Notes: generated from the sequence alone by a model not told the origin. A DNA stretch of 64,000 nt from Mobilicoccus pelagius NBRC 104925 (GCF_000247995.1 NZ_BAFE01000052.1:124001-188000), one strand, 5' to 3'. Numbered from the stretch's first letter, positions 37,638-46,927 are shown. Made by a program: numbers and translations.

Positions 37638-37907
37638 TCACCGCGTACCGAACGCGGCGTGCGAGTGGTGGATGTCGGACCGTGCCTGAGCCGCCCACGT
37701 GCTGCCGCGGCGGACGCGCACCTTCTTGACGACTGCGCGCTTGCCCAGGTACGCCGCGCAGGCCGCTGAGATCGCGAGCACGACCTCCTCGGGTGCCTCG
37801 TCGTACGGGTGGTAGTGGTTGAACTTCTTCTCCAGGGTGTCGATCCGGGCCGACATCTGGGAGACGAGCTCGGTCAGCGACTCGATGGTCGCCTGTTCGT
37901 TGCTCAT
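37638..37907 (-). CDS. Small conserved protein of the transcarboxylase operon
   Basis: An 89-residue protein between the 12S and 1.3S genes. A coiled-coil start (ESLTELVSQMSARIDTLEKKF) is followed by EEVVLAISAACAAYLGKRAVVKKVRVRR and a WAAQARSDIHHSHA tail. Propionibacterium has a similar small gene at this place; the VxxAISAAxAAYLG helix also occurs in acyl-CoA carboxylase epsilon-like or oxaloacetate decarboxylase gamma-tail proteins. A structural or assembly role is likely but unproven. ATG 37907 follows AGGAG. Confidence 0.8.
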   Translation of the reverse strand: MSNEQATIESLTELVSQMSARIDTLEKKFNHYHPYDEAPEEVVLAISAACAAYLGKRAVVKKVRVRRGSTWAAQARSDIHHSHAAFGTR

Positions 37908-37932
37908 GCGTTTCTCCTGGTCGTCGGGTCGA

Positions 37933-39498
37933 TCACAGCGGGATGAGGCCGTGCTTCTTGGCCGGGCGCAGCTCACGCTTGCCCGCGAGCATCTCGAGAG
38001 CACGGGCGATGTAGCGCCGCGTCTCGGCCGGCTCGATGATGGCGTCGACCTGACCGCGGGCGGCGGCCACGTACGGCGTCGAGAACGCGTCGCGGTAGTG
38101 CTGGACGAGTTCGGCACGCTTGGCGGCCGGGTCCTCGGCGTTCGCGATCTCCTTGCGGAACACGACACCTGCGGCACCCTCGGCGCCCATGACGGCGATC
38201 TCCGCGGTCGGCCACGCGAACACGCGGTCGGCGCCGAGGTCCTTGTTGCACATGGCGAGGTAGGAGCCGCCGTAGGCCTTGCGGAGCACGACCGTGATCT
38301 TCGGGACCGTGGCCGAGCTGTACGCGTACAGCATCTTTGCGCCGTGACGGATGATGCCGCCGTACTCCTGCGCCGTACCCGGGAGGAAGCCGGGGACGTC
38401 GACGAGGTTGACGACCGGGATGTTGAAGGCGTTGCAGAAGCGGATGAACTTCGCGCCCTTGTCGGAGGCGTCGATGTCGAGCACGCCGGACATGTGGTTG
38501 CTCTGGTTGGCGATGAAGCCGACCGTGCGCCCGGTGATGCGGCCGAAGCCGACGACGATGTTCATCGCGTACCCGGCCTGGACCTCGAGGAAGTCGCCGG
38601 CGTCGACGATCTGCCCGATGATCTCGCGGACGTCGTAACCCTTCTTGCCGTCGTCCGGGATGATCTCGTTGAGTGCCGGGATGTCCTCGACGTCGTCGTG
38701 ACCCTCGACGTACGGGGCCTCCTCGGTGTTGTTGCTCGGCAGGAAGCTGAGGAGCTTCTTGGCGATGAGGATGGCCTGCTCGTCGTCGTCCGCGACGAAG
38801 TGCGTGACACCGGACCGACCCATGTGGGCGGCGGGGCCACCGAGGTCCTCGGCGGTGACCTGCTCGCCGGTGACCTGCTTGATGACGTCCGGTCCCGTGA
38901 TGAACATGCGGGAGGCCTTGGTCTGGATGATGAAGTCGGTGAGGGCCGGGGAGTAGACCGCGCCACCGGCGCAGGGGCCGGCGATGATCGAGATCTGCGG
39001 CACGACACCCGACAGGGCGACGTTCTGGTAGAAGACCTTGCCGTAGCCGGAGAGGCTGTCGATGCCCTCCTGGACGCGGGCACCGCCGGAGTCGTTGACG
39101 AAGACGAACGGGGTGCCCGTCTGCAGCGCCGACCGAAGGGCGTTCGCGACCTTGATGGAGTGCATCTCACCGGCGGAACCACCGGCGACGGAGAAGTCCT
39201 GGCTGGCGATGTGGACGGGGCGACCGAACACGGTGCCGGTGCCGGTGACGACACCGTCGGCCGGCATGACGGCCTTGTCCATGCCGAACAGCGTCGTGCG
39301 GTGCTCGGCGAACAGTCCGACCTCCTCGAAGGAGTCGGAGTCGCACAGCTCTGCGACACGTTCACGCGCGGTGAGCTTGCCCTGGGCGTGCTGCTTCTCG
39401 TGACGGGCCTCACCGCCGCCGGCCTCGACCTCGGTGCGACGTGCACGGAGCTCTTCGATGCGCTCCTGCATGGTCTTGGGCTTGTCGATCTGGGTCAT
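37933..39498 (-). CDS. mmdA: Methylmalonyl-CoA carboxyltransferase 12S subunit
   Basis: A 521-residue carboxyltransferase of the crotonase-like acyl-CoA carboxylase beta family. It moves CO2 from methylmalonyl-CoA to biotin on the 1.3S subunit, giving propionyl-CoA. Two similar domains are visible: the N-terminal one with FVNDSGGARVQEGIDSLSGYG and IAGPCAGGAVYSPALTD, the C-terminal one with VDVPGFLPGTAQEYGGIIRHGAKMLYAYS and AVMGAEGAAGVVFRKEI. The close match to Propionibacterium 12S (TTLFGMDKAVMPADGVVTG) and the adjacent 5S and 1.3S genes favour transcarboxylase over propionyl-CoA carboxylase. Confidence 0.92.
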   Translation of the reverse strand: MTQIDKPKTMQERIEELRARRTEVEAGGGEARHEKQHAQGKLTARERVAELCDSDSFEEVGLFAEHRTTLFGMDKAVMPADGVVTGTGTVFGRPVHIASQDFSVAGGSAGEMHSIKVANALRSALQTGTPFVFVNDSGGARVQEGIDSLSGYGKVFYQNVALSGVVPQISIIAGPCAGGAVYSPALTDFIIQTKASRMFITGPDVIKQVTGEQVTAEDLGGPAAHMGRSGVTHFVADDDEQAILIAKKLLSFLPSNNTEEAPYVEGHDDVEDIPALNEIIPDDGKKGYDVREIIGQIVDAGDFLEVQAGYAMNIVVGFGRITGRTVGFIANQSNHMSGVLDIDASDKGAKFIRFCNAFNIPVVNLVDVPGFLPGTAQEYGGIIRHGAKMLYAYSSATVPKITVVLRKAYGGSYLAMCNKDLGADRVFAWPTAEIAVMGAEGAAGVVFRKEIANAEDPAAKRAELVQHYRDAFSTPYVAAARGQVDAIIEPAETRRYIARALEMLAGKRELRPAKKHGLIPL

Positions 39499-39521
39499 CG
39501 GTACGTATCTCCTTGTCGCAC

Positions 39522-41021
39522 TCAGGCAGGCTTGACTGCGACGGAGTGCTTGTGGCCGTTGAGGGTGATCTCGTACTTGATCGGGCTGCGCACCGGGCCG
39601 GTGCCCGTGTCACCGGCCTTCGCTGCCTTCTCGGCCTCGATCTCGGCCGGGTCCTGGCCCACGTTCTTCGGGCCTTCGGGGCGGGTCTTGAAGAAGCCGG
39701 GAGCCACCTTCGGGAACATCGCGTAGGTGAGGATGTCCTCGTCGCTGCCGTCGAAGCCCTCGACCTTCTCGGCCTCGGCGCGGAGGTTGTCCCACTCGGG
39801 CTCGATGTGGTCGGCCGGGCGGTCGGTGATCGGCTCCTTGCCGGTCTGCTCCTTGGCCTTGGCGATGATCTCGGGGTTCATCTCGCCGATCGTGAGGCCG
39901 TAGTAGCCGAGCATGAGGTCGGCGAACTCGGCCGTGAGGACCTTGTAGCGGCCCATGAGGACGTTGAACACGGCCTGCGTGCCGACGATCTGGCTGGACG
40001 GGGTCACCAGCGGCGGGTAGCCGGCGTCCTTGCGCACGCGCGGCACCTCCTCGAGCACCTCGGTGAGCTTGTCACCGGCGCCCTGCTGCTTGAGCTGGGA
40101 CTCCATGTTGGAGATCATGCCGCCGGGGATCTGGCTGTCGAAGATCGCCGTGTCGACCGTGTAGGACGACATGAACTTGGCGTACCGCGGCTTCACCTCG
40201 GCGAAGTGGTGCTTGATGTTGTTGAGGAGCGTCTTGTCGAGGTCGGCGACGAAGCCGGTGCCCTCGAGCATCTCCTGGAGGGACTCGGTGGGGTTGTGGC
40301 CCGGGCCGAGCGACATCGAGCTGATGGCGGTGTCGACGACGTCGGCGCCGCCCTCGATCGCCTTCATGAGGGAGACGAGCGTGACACCCGTGGTCGAGTG
40401 GCAGTGCACGTTGACCTGCATGCCGGTCTCCTCCTTGATGGCCTTGACGATGTCGTAGGCCGGCTGCGGCTTGAGGAGCGCCGCCATGTCCTTGAGGGCG
40501 ATCGAGTCGGCGCCCATGTCCTGCAGCTGCTTGGCGAGCTTGACGTAGCCCTCGACGGTGTGGAGGGGGGAGGTCGTGTAACAGACCGTGCCCTGGGCGT
40601 GCTTGCCCGTCTTCTTCACGGCCGCCATGGCATGCTCGAGGTTGCGGGGGTCGTTGAGGGCGTCGAAGACACGGAACACGTCCATGCCGTTCTCGGCGGC
40701 CTTCTCGACGAAATGGTCGACGACGTCGTCACCGTAGTGGCGGTAGCCGAGGAGGTTCTGGCCACGCAGCAGCATCTGCAGGCGGCTGTTCGGGAGAAGC
40801 TTGCGGAAGGTGCGCAGACGCTCCCACGGATCCTCGTTGAGGAAGCGGATGCAGGCATCGAACGTCGCACCTCCCCAGCACTCGACGCTCCAGTACCCCG
40901 CCTTGTCGATGTCCGCGCACGCATCGACCATGTCCTCCATGGCCATTCGTGTGGCCATGAGGCTCTGGTGCGCGTCCCGGAGGGCGAGCTCTGTGACACC
41001 AATCTCACGCTCTGAGGTCAT
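39522..41021 (-). CDS. Transcarboxylase 5S subunit (pyruvate/oxaloacetate carboxyltransferase)
   Basis: A 499-residue TIM-barrel metalloenzyme that transfers CO2 from carboxybiotin to pyruvate, forming oxaloacetate. Metal and catalytic residues appear in ELALRDAHQSLMATRM (Asp near residue 16), the carbamylatable lysine in SIALKDMAALL (about 184) and the HCHSTTG histidines (about 215-217). The C-terminal part (PASRPADHIEPEW-type conserved domain) contacts the biotin carrier. No membrane decarboxylase subunit is present, so this is not a sodium pump. It is the first gene of the operon; a GGGGAC site precedes the ATG. Confidence 0.92.
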   Translation of the reverse strand: MTSEREIGVTELALRDAHQSLMATRMAMEDMVDACADIDKAGYWSVECWGGATFDACIRFLNEDPWERLRTFRKLLPNSRLQMLLRGQNLLGYRHYGDDVVDHFVEKAAENGMDVFRVFDALNDPRNLEHAMAAVKKTGKHAQGTVCYTTSPLHTVEGYVKLAKQLQDMGADSIALKDMAALLKPQPAYDIVKAIKEETGMQVNVHCHSTTGVTLVSLMKAIEGGADVVDTAISSMSLGPGHNPTESLQEMLEGTGFVADLDKTLLNNIKHHFAEVKPRYAKFMSSYTVDTAIFDSQIPGGMISNMESQLKQQGAGDKLTEVLEEVPRVRKDAGYPPLVTPSSQIVGTQAVFNVLMGRYKVLTAEFADLMLGYYGLTIGEMNPEIIAKAKEQTGKEPITDRPADHIEPEWDNLRAEAEKVEGFDGSDEDILTYAMFPKVAPGFFKTRPEGPKNVGQDPAEIEAEKAAKAGDTGTGPVRSPIKYEITLNGHKHSVAVKPA

Positions 41022-41436
41022 GTCCCCATGCTCGCAGAGGGTGGCCTCCGTTGACAGACCCTCCGCAGAACTAGGGGACCTAGGTCACCGGGCCTGCGCG
41101 GATGTCGGGGTGAGGTCTTCCGATCCATGGTCGTCGGGGTGGGCGTGAGGCCGTCGGGAGGTGAGGGCACACGCGGGACACGGCCCGAGGAAGACCGGGG
41201 CGGGGGGAGCGGGGGCGCCCGGAGGTCGGGTGCGGGCATGCTCGGCGCCATGGGGCGGTCAGGTCTCGGTCAAGGTGCGCCGCAAGGGCCCTCGCGTCCA
41301 GCTCGCACTCGGCGGGCGGCCGTACGCTGGCAGGGCTGCCGACGCGGACGCCCGGGAGCGGGGGCCGTGGACGTCACCCGCGTGACGCGGTCGGCGCCCC
41401 CTGCCCACCCACCGCTCGTCGAGGACGCCTCAGCCG
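41022..41436. promoter_or_regulatory. Divergent promoter region between the transcarboxylase operon and ftsE
   Basis: No gene is seen in these 415 bases. A perfect ten-base palindrome GACCTAGGTC at 41077-41086 sits about 60 bases before the 5S start. TTGACA at 41051-41056 and TACGCT at 41323-41328 are plus-strand promoter-like elements; the latter would give ftsE a leader of about 100 bases. Confidence 0.35.
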
Positions 41437-42201
41437 ATGATCCGCTTCCAGCTCGTCGCCAAGACCTATCCGCGGTCGACGCGGCCCGCGCTCGACGACG
41501 TCGACCTCGTCGTCGAGCCGGGTGAGTTCGTCTTCCTCGTCGGCCCCTCCGGCTCCGGCAAGTCGACGATCGTCCGGCTCGCGTTGCGGGAGGAGGGGAT
41601 CACCTCCGGCGAGCTCGAGGTCGCCGGACACGATCTCCGCAGGATCCCTCGGCGGCGTATCCCGCACCTGCGTCGTCAGGTGGGCACGGTGTTCCAGGAC
41701 TTCCGCCTGCTGCCCGACAAGACGGTCGAGGACAACGTCGCCTACGTGCTCCACGTCCTCGGCACCCCCCCCGTGGAGGTGCGCAAGGCGGTGCCCGAGG
41801 CCCTCGAGACCGTCGGGCTCTCCGACCTCGCACGACGCCTGCCGCACCAGCTGTCGGGTGGGGAGCAGCAGCGCGTCGCCATCGCCCGTGCGCTCGTGCG
41901 GCGTCCGCCGCTGCTGCTGGCGGACGAGCCGACGGGCAACCTCGACCCCGACGCGAGCCTCGAGATCGTCCGACTCCTCGAACGCATCAACGCCGGAGGC
42001 ACCACCGTCGTCATGGCCACTCACGACGACCGCATCGTCGACGCGTTGCGTCGGCGCGTCGTCCAGCTCGACGCGGGCCGCATCGTCCGCGACGAGGCCA
42101 CCGGCGGGTACCTCCGCGCGCCCGAGACGGGGTCGCCCTGCGCGGGCGGTTCCGCCGTCGCCATGCCCAGCCCCGCACCCGTCGAAGGACACACACGATG
42201 A
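41437..42201 (+). CDS. ftsE: Cell division ATP-binding protein FtsE
   Basis: A 254-residue ABC ATPase that, with FtsX, couples division to peptidoglycan hydrolase activation. Walker [10 protein letters not shown] at about residues 36-44, Q-loop [17 protein letters not shown] near 86, signature [15 protein letters not shown] near 138, Walker [14 protein letters not shown] near 163 and the H-loop ATHDDRIVD near 193 are all present. The tail after residue 225 is Ala/Pro/Gly-rich. Its stop overlaps ftsX (ATGA). Confidence 0.95.
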   Translation: MIRFQLVAKTYPRSTRPALDDVDLVVEPGEFVFLVGPSGSGKSTIVRLALREEGITSGELEVAGHDLRRIPRRRIPHLRRQVGTVFQDFRLLPDKTVEDNVAYVLHVLGTPPVEVRKAVPEALETVGLSDLARRLPHQLSGGEQQRVAIARALVRRPPLLLADEPTGNLDPDASLEIVRLLERINAGGTTVVMATHDDRIVDALRRRVVQLDAGRIVRDEATGGYLRAPETGSPCAGGSAVAMPSPAPVEGHTR

Positions 42202-43106
42202 TCCGCCCCGGTTTTCTTCTCGGCGAGGTGTGGACCGGACTCCGCCGCAGCGTCTCGATGGCGCTCGCCGTCGTCATCGTCACGGCCACGTCCCTCTTCT
42301 TCCTCGGCGTCGGTCTCCTCGCCGACCGACAGGTCTCGGCCGCCAAGGGTTACTGGTACGACAAGGTCGAGGTGTCGATCTTCCTCTGCCCTGAGAAGTC
42401 GAACGAACCGACGTGCGCGAAGGGGCCCGTGACGGCGCAACAACGTGACGCCGTGAAGCTCATGCTCGACTCGATGAAACCGACGGTCGCCTCCGTCTAC
42501 TACGAGTCGCAGGACGAGGCGTACGCGCGGTTCCAGGAACAGTTCAAGGACAACCCGACGTTCGCCGACACCCCCGAGTCGGCGATCCCCGCGGCGTTCC
42601 GCGTCAAGCTGTCCGACCCGGCCCAGTACCCCCTCGTGGAACAGACGTTCTCGCCCATGCCCGGGGTCGCGAAGGTCAACGACATCCGGGAGGTCCTCGA
42701 CCCGCTCATCCGGGTCCTCGACGTCCTCCGTACCGGCGCTCTCGGGGTCGCCGGGGTGATGCTCGTCGCCGCGGTGCTCCTCACGTCGACGACGATCCGA
42801 CAGGTGGCGTGGTCGCGGCGCCGGGAGGTGGGGATCAAGCGGATGGTCGGAGCCTCCCGCGGCGCGATCCGGGCGCCGTTCGTCCTCGAGATCCTCCTCG
42901 CCTCCCTCGTCGGCGCCGGTGTCGCCGTCGGCGCGCTGTGGGCCGCCGTGCACGTCGGCGTCGCCTCCTTCGCCGATCGTTACGCGGACTTCGCGTGGGT
43001 GGGGGTCTCCGACGTGTGGATGATTGCGGGGCCGCTCGTGATCGTCGCGGCGGTCGTCTCCGTCGTCGTCTCGTGGACCGCCCTCTCCCGTCACGTCCGG
43101 GTCTGA
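42198..43106 (+). CDS. ftsX: Cell division protein FtsX
   Basis: A 302-residue integral membrane partner of FtsE. A first helix (MALAVVIVTATSLFFLGVGLL) is followed by an extracellular domain of about 130 residues, which in mycobacteria binds the hydrolase RipC. Three more helices follow: GVAGVMLVAAVLL, FVLEILLASLVGAGVAVGAL and IAGPLVIVAAVVSVVVSW. RRREVGIKRMVGASRGAIRAPFVLE is the cytoplasmic coupling loop. Four-helix layout and length are normal. Translationally coupled to ftsE. Confidence 0.95.
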   Translation: MIRPGFLLGEVWTGLRRSVSMALAVVIVTATSLFFLGVGLLADRQVSAAKGYWYDKVEVSIFLCPEKSNEPTCAKGPVTAQQRDAVKLMLDSMKPTVASVYYESQDEAYARFQEQFKDNPTFADTPESAIPAAFRVKLSDPAQYPLVEQTFSPMPGVAKVNDIREVLDPLIRVLDVLRTGALGVAGVMLVAAVLLTSTTIRQVAWSRRREVGIKRMVGASRGAIRAPFVLEILLASLVGAGVAVGALWAAVHVGVASFADRYADFAWVGVSDVWMIAGPLVIVAAVVSVVVSWTALSRHVRV

Positions 43107-43186
43107 GGCGGGCATCGCGCGGCGCTCCTCGCGACGTCCGGTCGGCGGTGCGCCATATCCGTTGGTGAGGCCGCGGACCCGTCCTC

Positions 43187-43192
43187 TATCCT
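43187..43192 (+). promoter_or_regulatory. Possible -10 element of smpB
   Basis: TATCCT, about 50 bases before the smpB ATG, in the gap after ftsX; the -35 side (TTGGTG) is 19 bases away. Confidence 0.35.
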
Positions 43193-43242
43193 GGGACGTC
43201 ACGTCGACAACGAGGAGACCCCGGGCGGGGAGGTGAGGACGC

Positions 43243-43713
43243 ATGGCCAAGGAGAAGGGCACGAACGTCGTCGCGCGCAATCGCAAGGCGCGTCACGACT
43301 ACATCATCGAGGACACGTACGAGGCCGGCCTCGTCCTCACCGGTACCGAGGTCAAGTCGTTGCGGCAGGGCCGGGCGTCGCTCGTCGACGGGTGGGCCAC
43401 GGTCGACCACGGCGAGGCCTGGCTCGAGGGCGTTCACATCCCCGAGTACCACCAGGGCACCTGGACCAACCACGCCGCCCGCCGCAAGCGCAAGCTTCTC
43501 CTGCACCGGCAGGAGATCGACAAGCTCGCGATCAAGAGCCGTGAGGCGGGGCACACCCTCGTGCCGCTGCAGCTCTACTTCAAGGACGGGCACGCCAAGG
43601 TCGAGATCGCCCTCGCCAAGGGCAAGCGGGAGTACGACAAGCGTCACGCGCTCCGCGAACGGCAGGACCGCCGCGAGGCCGAGCGCGCGATGTCGCTGCG
43701 CATGAATCGGTGA
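43243..43713 (+). CDS. smpB: SsrA-binding protein SmpB
   Basis: A 156-residue tmRNA-binding protein of trans-translation. It has the beta-barrel motifs [42 protein letters not shown] and [24 protein letters not shown] with a basic C-terminal helix that enters the decoding centre. GGGGAGGTGAGGACGC precedes the ATG. The partner RNA ssrA lies about 690 bases downstream. The order prfB...ftsE-ftsX-smpB is the classical actinobacterial one. Confidence 0.96.
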   Translation: MAKEKGTNVVARNRKARHDYIIEDTYEAGLVLTGTEVKSLRQGRASLVDGWATVDHGEAWLEGVHIPEYHQGTWTNHAARRKRKLLLHRQEIDKLAIKSREAGHTLVPLQLYFKDGHAKVEIALAKGKREYDKRHALRERQDRREAERAMSLRMNR

Positions 43714-43796
43714 CCTCCGTCCCGGGACGCCTCCGGGGGGTCGGGGACTAGGGTGGGCCTCGACCGGACGGACGAGCCGCGACACGAGGAGCAGCG

Positions 43797-44216
43797 ATGG
43801 AGAACACGACCGGAGCCGTACGCGAGCTGGACCTCGACGAGACCTGGGAGCTGCTCGGGGCGCGTGACTTCGGTCGCCTCGCCTACGCGGTGGGGACCCA
43901 CCCCGAGATCGTGCCGATCAACTACTGCGCGGCAGATCGCGCCATCTACTTCCGCACTGCCTCCGGCGGTAAGCTCTTCGGAGTGACCATCAACCAGAAC
44001 GTCGCGTTCGAGATCGACGAGATCCGCGGTGAGGTCGCCCGCAGCGTCATCGTGCGCGGTACCGCCCGCCGTCTCGAGGCCTCCGAGGAGATCGAGAAGG
44101 CGGAGACCCTGCCGCTGCGGCCGTGGATGCCCACCGACAAGTTCAACTACGTGCGCATCGACGTCGACGAGGTCACGGGCCGCCAGTTCCACATGGAACC
44201 CGACACCGCCGACTGA
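43797..44216 (+). CDS. Pyridoxamine 5'-phosphate oxidase-family flavin-binding protein
   Basis: A 139-residue split-barrel protein of the PPOX-like group. It shows ELLGARDFGRLAYAVGTHPEIVPINY, then AIYFRTASGGKLFGV, VAFEIDEIRGEVARSVIVRGTARRL and PTDKFNYVRIDVDEVTGRQF. Such proteins bind FMN, F420 or haem; the exact cofactor is not predictable here. TAGGGT near 43749 and a GAGGAG site just before the ATG suggest its own promoter. Confidence 0.85.
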   Translation: MENTTGAVRELDLDETWELLGARDFGRLAYAVGTHPEIVPINYCAADRAIYFRTASGGKLFGVTINQNVAFEIDEIRGEVARSVIVRGTARRLEASEEIEKAETLPLRPWMPTDKFNYVRIDVDEVTGRQFHMEPDTAD

Positions 44217-44279
44217 CCCGGCCGTCCGCGCGTCCCGTTCCGCTGGGTCGTCGCCGTCACGTCGGCTCGGGGATGGGCG

Positions 44280-44307
44280 GGAATGAGTTCGACGTCGGAG
44301 GGCGTTG
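44280..44307 (+). promoter_or_regulatory. SigR/SigH-type promoter of ssrA
   Basis: GGAAT (44280-44284), a 19-base spacer and GTTG (44304-44307). It would start a precursor about 90 bases before the mature tmRNA. A separate TATGCT at 44313-44318 may be a housekeeping -10. Confidence 0.5.
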
Positions 44308-44400
44308 ACTCGTATGCTCGTCCTTCCGCAGCAGTGCGGATCGTGCCGGCCGAGCCCGGCGATGAGAACTGCACAGTGATGACATGCCCCTCGCATCCGC

Positions 44401-44763
44401 GGGGGTGATCGGTTTCGACGTCGATCGTGCGATCAGGGGAAGCGGGCCGAGGATATCGGGTTATCTCGTTAACGCTCCCGGTAAACCAATAGGTGCCGAT
44501 TCCAAGCGCACCGACTTCGCCCTCGCCGCCTGAGCGAGCCTGAAGTCTGTCAGCCTAGGTGTGATCTCGGCCTAGTGTCTGGCATCAGCTAGAGATCTTG
44601 CTACGCAGCGGTGTCGGGACGCTGCGTGGGACTTTTTCTCGACTGGGCCTGTCAGGGGACGTGTGCGTGCGAGCCCTGAGGCCGAGAAAATCCATAGCGC
44701 ACTGCGCCCGGAGAAGCCCTGGTTCTGCGTCGGCGGACGCGGGTTCGATTCCCGCCACCTCCA
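44401..44763 (+). ncRNA. ssrA: Transfer-messenger RNA (tmRNA)
   Basis: The 5' end GGGGGTGATCGGTTTCGAC and the 3' end with GGTTCGATTCCCGCCACCTCC form the tRNA-Ala-like acceptor stem, pairing GGGGGUG with CACCUCC including the G3-U70 pair used by alanyl-tRNA synthetase. The T-arm GGTTCGATTCC is perfect. A TAA/TAGG resume region near 44482-44494 leads to a tag frame at 44495-44533. The CCA end is not encoded; A44763 is the discriminator. It rescues stalled ribosomes with SmpB. Confidence 0.95.
44495..44533 (+). other. tmRNA tag reading frame
   Basis: Twelve codons and TGA, giving ADSKRTDFALAA, which ends in the ClpXP-recognised ALAA. The resume codon is GCC (Ala); Mycobacterium tuberculosis has ADSHQRDYALAA. 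Confidence 0.85.
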
Positions 44764-44799
44764 CTCCCGGCGAGGGCATGTCATCACTGATCCTGCAGA

Positions 44800-44833
44800 G
44801 ACGGCCTCGGCACCTCACGGTGTCGGGGCCGTC
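44800..44833 (+). terminator. Terminator of ssrA
   Basis: Fourteen-base stem, arms 44800-44813 and 44820-44833 with two G-U pairs and a six-base loop, 37 bases after the mature tmRNA end. Confidence 0.7.
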
Positions 44834-44944
44834 GTCGTGTCTCCACACCCGCCGCTCGGCGCGTCGGAACACGGCGGCGGCCCGGCAGGACGCGTCGAGG
44901 GGGCGTGCCCGCCCCGCGACCGGCGCGTCCCACCGGCGAGCGGG

Positions 44945-45919
44945 TCAGTCCGCTGCCGCGTGGACGCACGTCGTGACGAGGCGGGCCGCGGTCTTCGCGG
45001 TGCGTCCGTCGACGTCGAGACGGGGACAGAGCTCGACGATGTCGAGGATGGCGAGCTTGCCGCTGCCCGCTACGCGGCGGCAGATCGCGTCGAGGACCTC
45101 GACCGGCACGCCGTAGGCGGCGGGAGCGCTCACACCCGGCGCGACGGCGGCGGGGAGGACGTCGAGGTCGATCGAGAGGTGGACCGCGTCGACGCGCTCG
45201 AGCATCTCGTCGACGGTGCGGAGCACCCCGTCGAGACGTGACGGCTGGGCGTCGGTGTCGACGACGTAGGGGACGCCGAGTCTGTCGGCGGTGTCGAAGA
45301 GGACCCGGGTGTTCGAGGGTTCGGCGATGCCGACGACGGTGTAGTCGAAGGTCCGGTCGGCCCTCGCATCGCCCTCGGCCATCTGGAGGAACGGGGTGCC
45401 GGAGGTGGGCCGGTCGGCCTCCCGGAGGTCGAAGTGGGCGTCGAGGTTGAGCACGCCGACGCGCGCACCTTCGAGGCGTGCGGCGCGGGTGCGTCCGAGG
45501 TAGGAGGCATAGGCGGTCTCGTGCCCACCGCCGAGGACGACGACGAACCGCGTGCCGGCCGTGTCGAGTTCACGCGCGATCGCGTCGCCGAGGGCGTCAT
45601 GGCCCGACTCGAGGTCCTCCCCGTCGACGACGACCGTGCCCGCGTCGCGGAGGGGTACGTCGGTGTGGAGGGCGAGCGGGGCGAGTGCACGGCGGAGGGC
45701 GTCGGGCGCCTCGGCGGCGCCCTGTCGCCCGCCGTTGCGACGCACGCCCTCGTCGCTCGCGAAGCCGATCACCGTGACGGCACCGTCGAGGGGCTCCGCG
45801 GCGTCCGCCGACGAGGACGACATCGTGCGGCGTACCTGCTGGTGCCAGCGGCGGTGCTCGGCCCCGTCCCCGTCGTCGCGGCCCTGCCAGGTGCTGTCCT
45901 CGTACGTCCTCGTGCTCAT
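44945..45919 (-). CDS. hutG: Formimidoylglutamase
   Basis: A 324-residue ureohydrolase-family enzyme that splits N-formimidoyl-glutamate into glutamate and formamide, the last step of histidine degradation. Manganese ligands are in [11 protein letters not shown] (about residue 125), [11 protein letters not shown] (about 152-157) and [24 protein letters not shown] (about 240-265). The divergent hut genes support this over arginase or agmatinase. ATG 45919 is six bases after TAGAGT on the minus strand. Confidence 0.9.
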   Translation of the reverse strand: MSTRTYEDSTWQGRDDGDGAEHRRWHQQVRRTMSSSSADAAEPLDGAVTVIGFASDEGVRRNGGRQGAAEAPDALRRALAPLALHTDVPLRDAGTVVVDGEDLESGHDALGDAIARELDTAGTRFVVVLGGGHETAYASYLGRTRAARLEGARVGVLNLDAHFDLREADRPTSGTPFLQMAEGDARADRTFDYTVVGIAEPSNTRVLFDTADRLGVPYVVDTDAQPSRLDGVLRTVDEMLERVDAVHLSIDLDVLPAAVAPGVSAPAAYGVPVEVLDAICRRVAGSGKLAILDIVELCPRLDVDGRTAKTAARLVTTCVHAAAD

Positions 45920-45925
45920 GGCCCG

Positions 45926-45931
45926 ACTCTA
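45926..45931 (-). promoter_or_regulatory. -10 element of a leaderless promoter for hutG
   Basis: TAGAGT on the minus strand, six bases before the hutG ATG. Confidence 0.5.
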
Positions 45932-46165
45932 CGGGCGGTCGCCGGGCACGTCTCCGAGATACCGCACCCGACGATTCGGCGGCTCGGGGCCCGACTCCGG
46001 GCGGCGACACCGCAGGCCCCCCCTCGTCGTCGGGCCGTCCGTCGACGGGCCCGACGCCGGAACGGACCCGGCCCCGCGGAGGACCCCCTCCCGGATGCCA
46101 CGATGGTCGAGCGATCACGGACGTCGTGACGGACCCCGCGAGACCGGCGCGGGAGGGAGGGGGAG

Positions 46166-46927
46166 GTGCGCGTGTCCAAGGTGCCCGCGGCGACGAACAC
46201 GCTGCGGATCCTCCGTCACCTCGCGAGCAGGCGTGGCCCGGTGACGGCGATGTCGATCGCCGCGGCCCTCGACCTGCCGCGCTCGAGCGTCTACCACCTC
46301 CTCGCCGTGATGACCGAGGCCGGCTTCGTCGTCCATCTCGAGGAGGAACGTCTCTACGGACTCGGCCCCGCGGCCTCGGAGCTGTCCTTCGCCTACGTGC
46401 GTCAGGCCCCACTCGCGCGCCTCGCCCACACGGCGCTCGCGACCCTCGTCGACGCGGTGGGGGAGAGCGCCCACCTGTCCGTGCTCCACGGGCGCGACGT
46501 CGTCTACGTCATCGAGATGCGTGCCGCCGGCCGCCCCGTCCTCGTCTCCGACGTCGGTGTGCGCCTGCCCGCGCACCTCACCGCGAGCGGTCGGGCGATC
46601 CTCGCCGATCTGTCCGCGGCGCAGGTGAGGGCGCTCTTCCCGGGGAAGGAGTCGTTCGCGGGGGTCGGCGGCGAACCGTGGACTCCCACCCGCCTGCGCG
46701 CGGAGCTGCGGAAGGCACGAACGCGTGGATGGGCCGTCGAGACCGGGGACGTCACGCCCGGGTTGTCCTCGGTCGCGGTGCCCGTCCACGACCACCTCGG
46801 CTGGCCCGCCGCCGCTCTCGCCCTCACGTTCGAGGACCGTCGCGTCGGCCCCGAGGGGCACCCCCGCCTCGCGGCCGAGCTCACCGCGGTGGCGCGCCGT
46901 CTCGCCGCGCGGCTGCGCACGGGCTGA
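46166..46927 (+). CDS. IclR-family transcriptional regulator of the hut genes
   Basis: A 253-residue IclR-type regulator. The winged helix (about 5-70) has [42 protein letters not shown], and the ligand-binding domain (about 85-245) shows the typical [17 protein letters not shown] and [24 protein letters not shown]. Its place between hutG and hutU makes control of histidine use likely; urocanate or another pathway compound may be the ligand. GTG 46166 or GTG 46172 may be used; GGGAGG at 46160-46166 fits the second better. Confidence 0.85.
   Translation: MRVSKVPAATNTLRILRHLASRRGPVTAMSIAAALDLPRSSVYHLLAVMTEAGFVVHLEEERLYGLGPAASELSFAYVRQAPLARLAHTALATLVDAVGESAHLSVLHGRDVVYVIEMRAAGRPVLVSDVGVRLPAHLTASGRAILADLSAAQVRALFPGKESFAGVGGEPWTPTRLRAELRKARTRGWAVETGDVTPGLSSVAVPVHDHLGWPAAALALTFEDRRVGPEGHPRLAAELTAVARRLAARLRTG

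Noticed and set aside
37238..41021. Sodium-pumping oxaloacetate or methylmalonyl-CoA decarboxylase
   Set aside because: No membrane beta subunit is encoded; the 5S plus 12S plus 1.3S set fits soluble transcarboxylase.
41127..41525. Plus-strand open frame before ftsE
   Set aside because: Gly/Arg-rich low complexity overlapping ftsE in another frame; better explained as intergenic.
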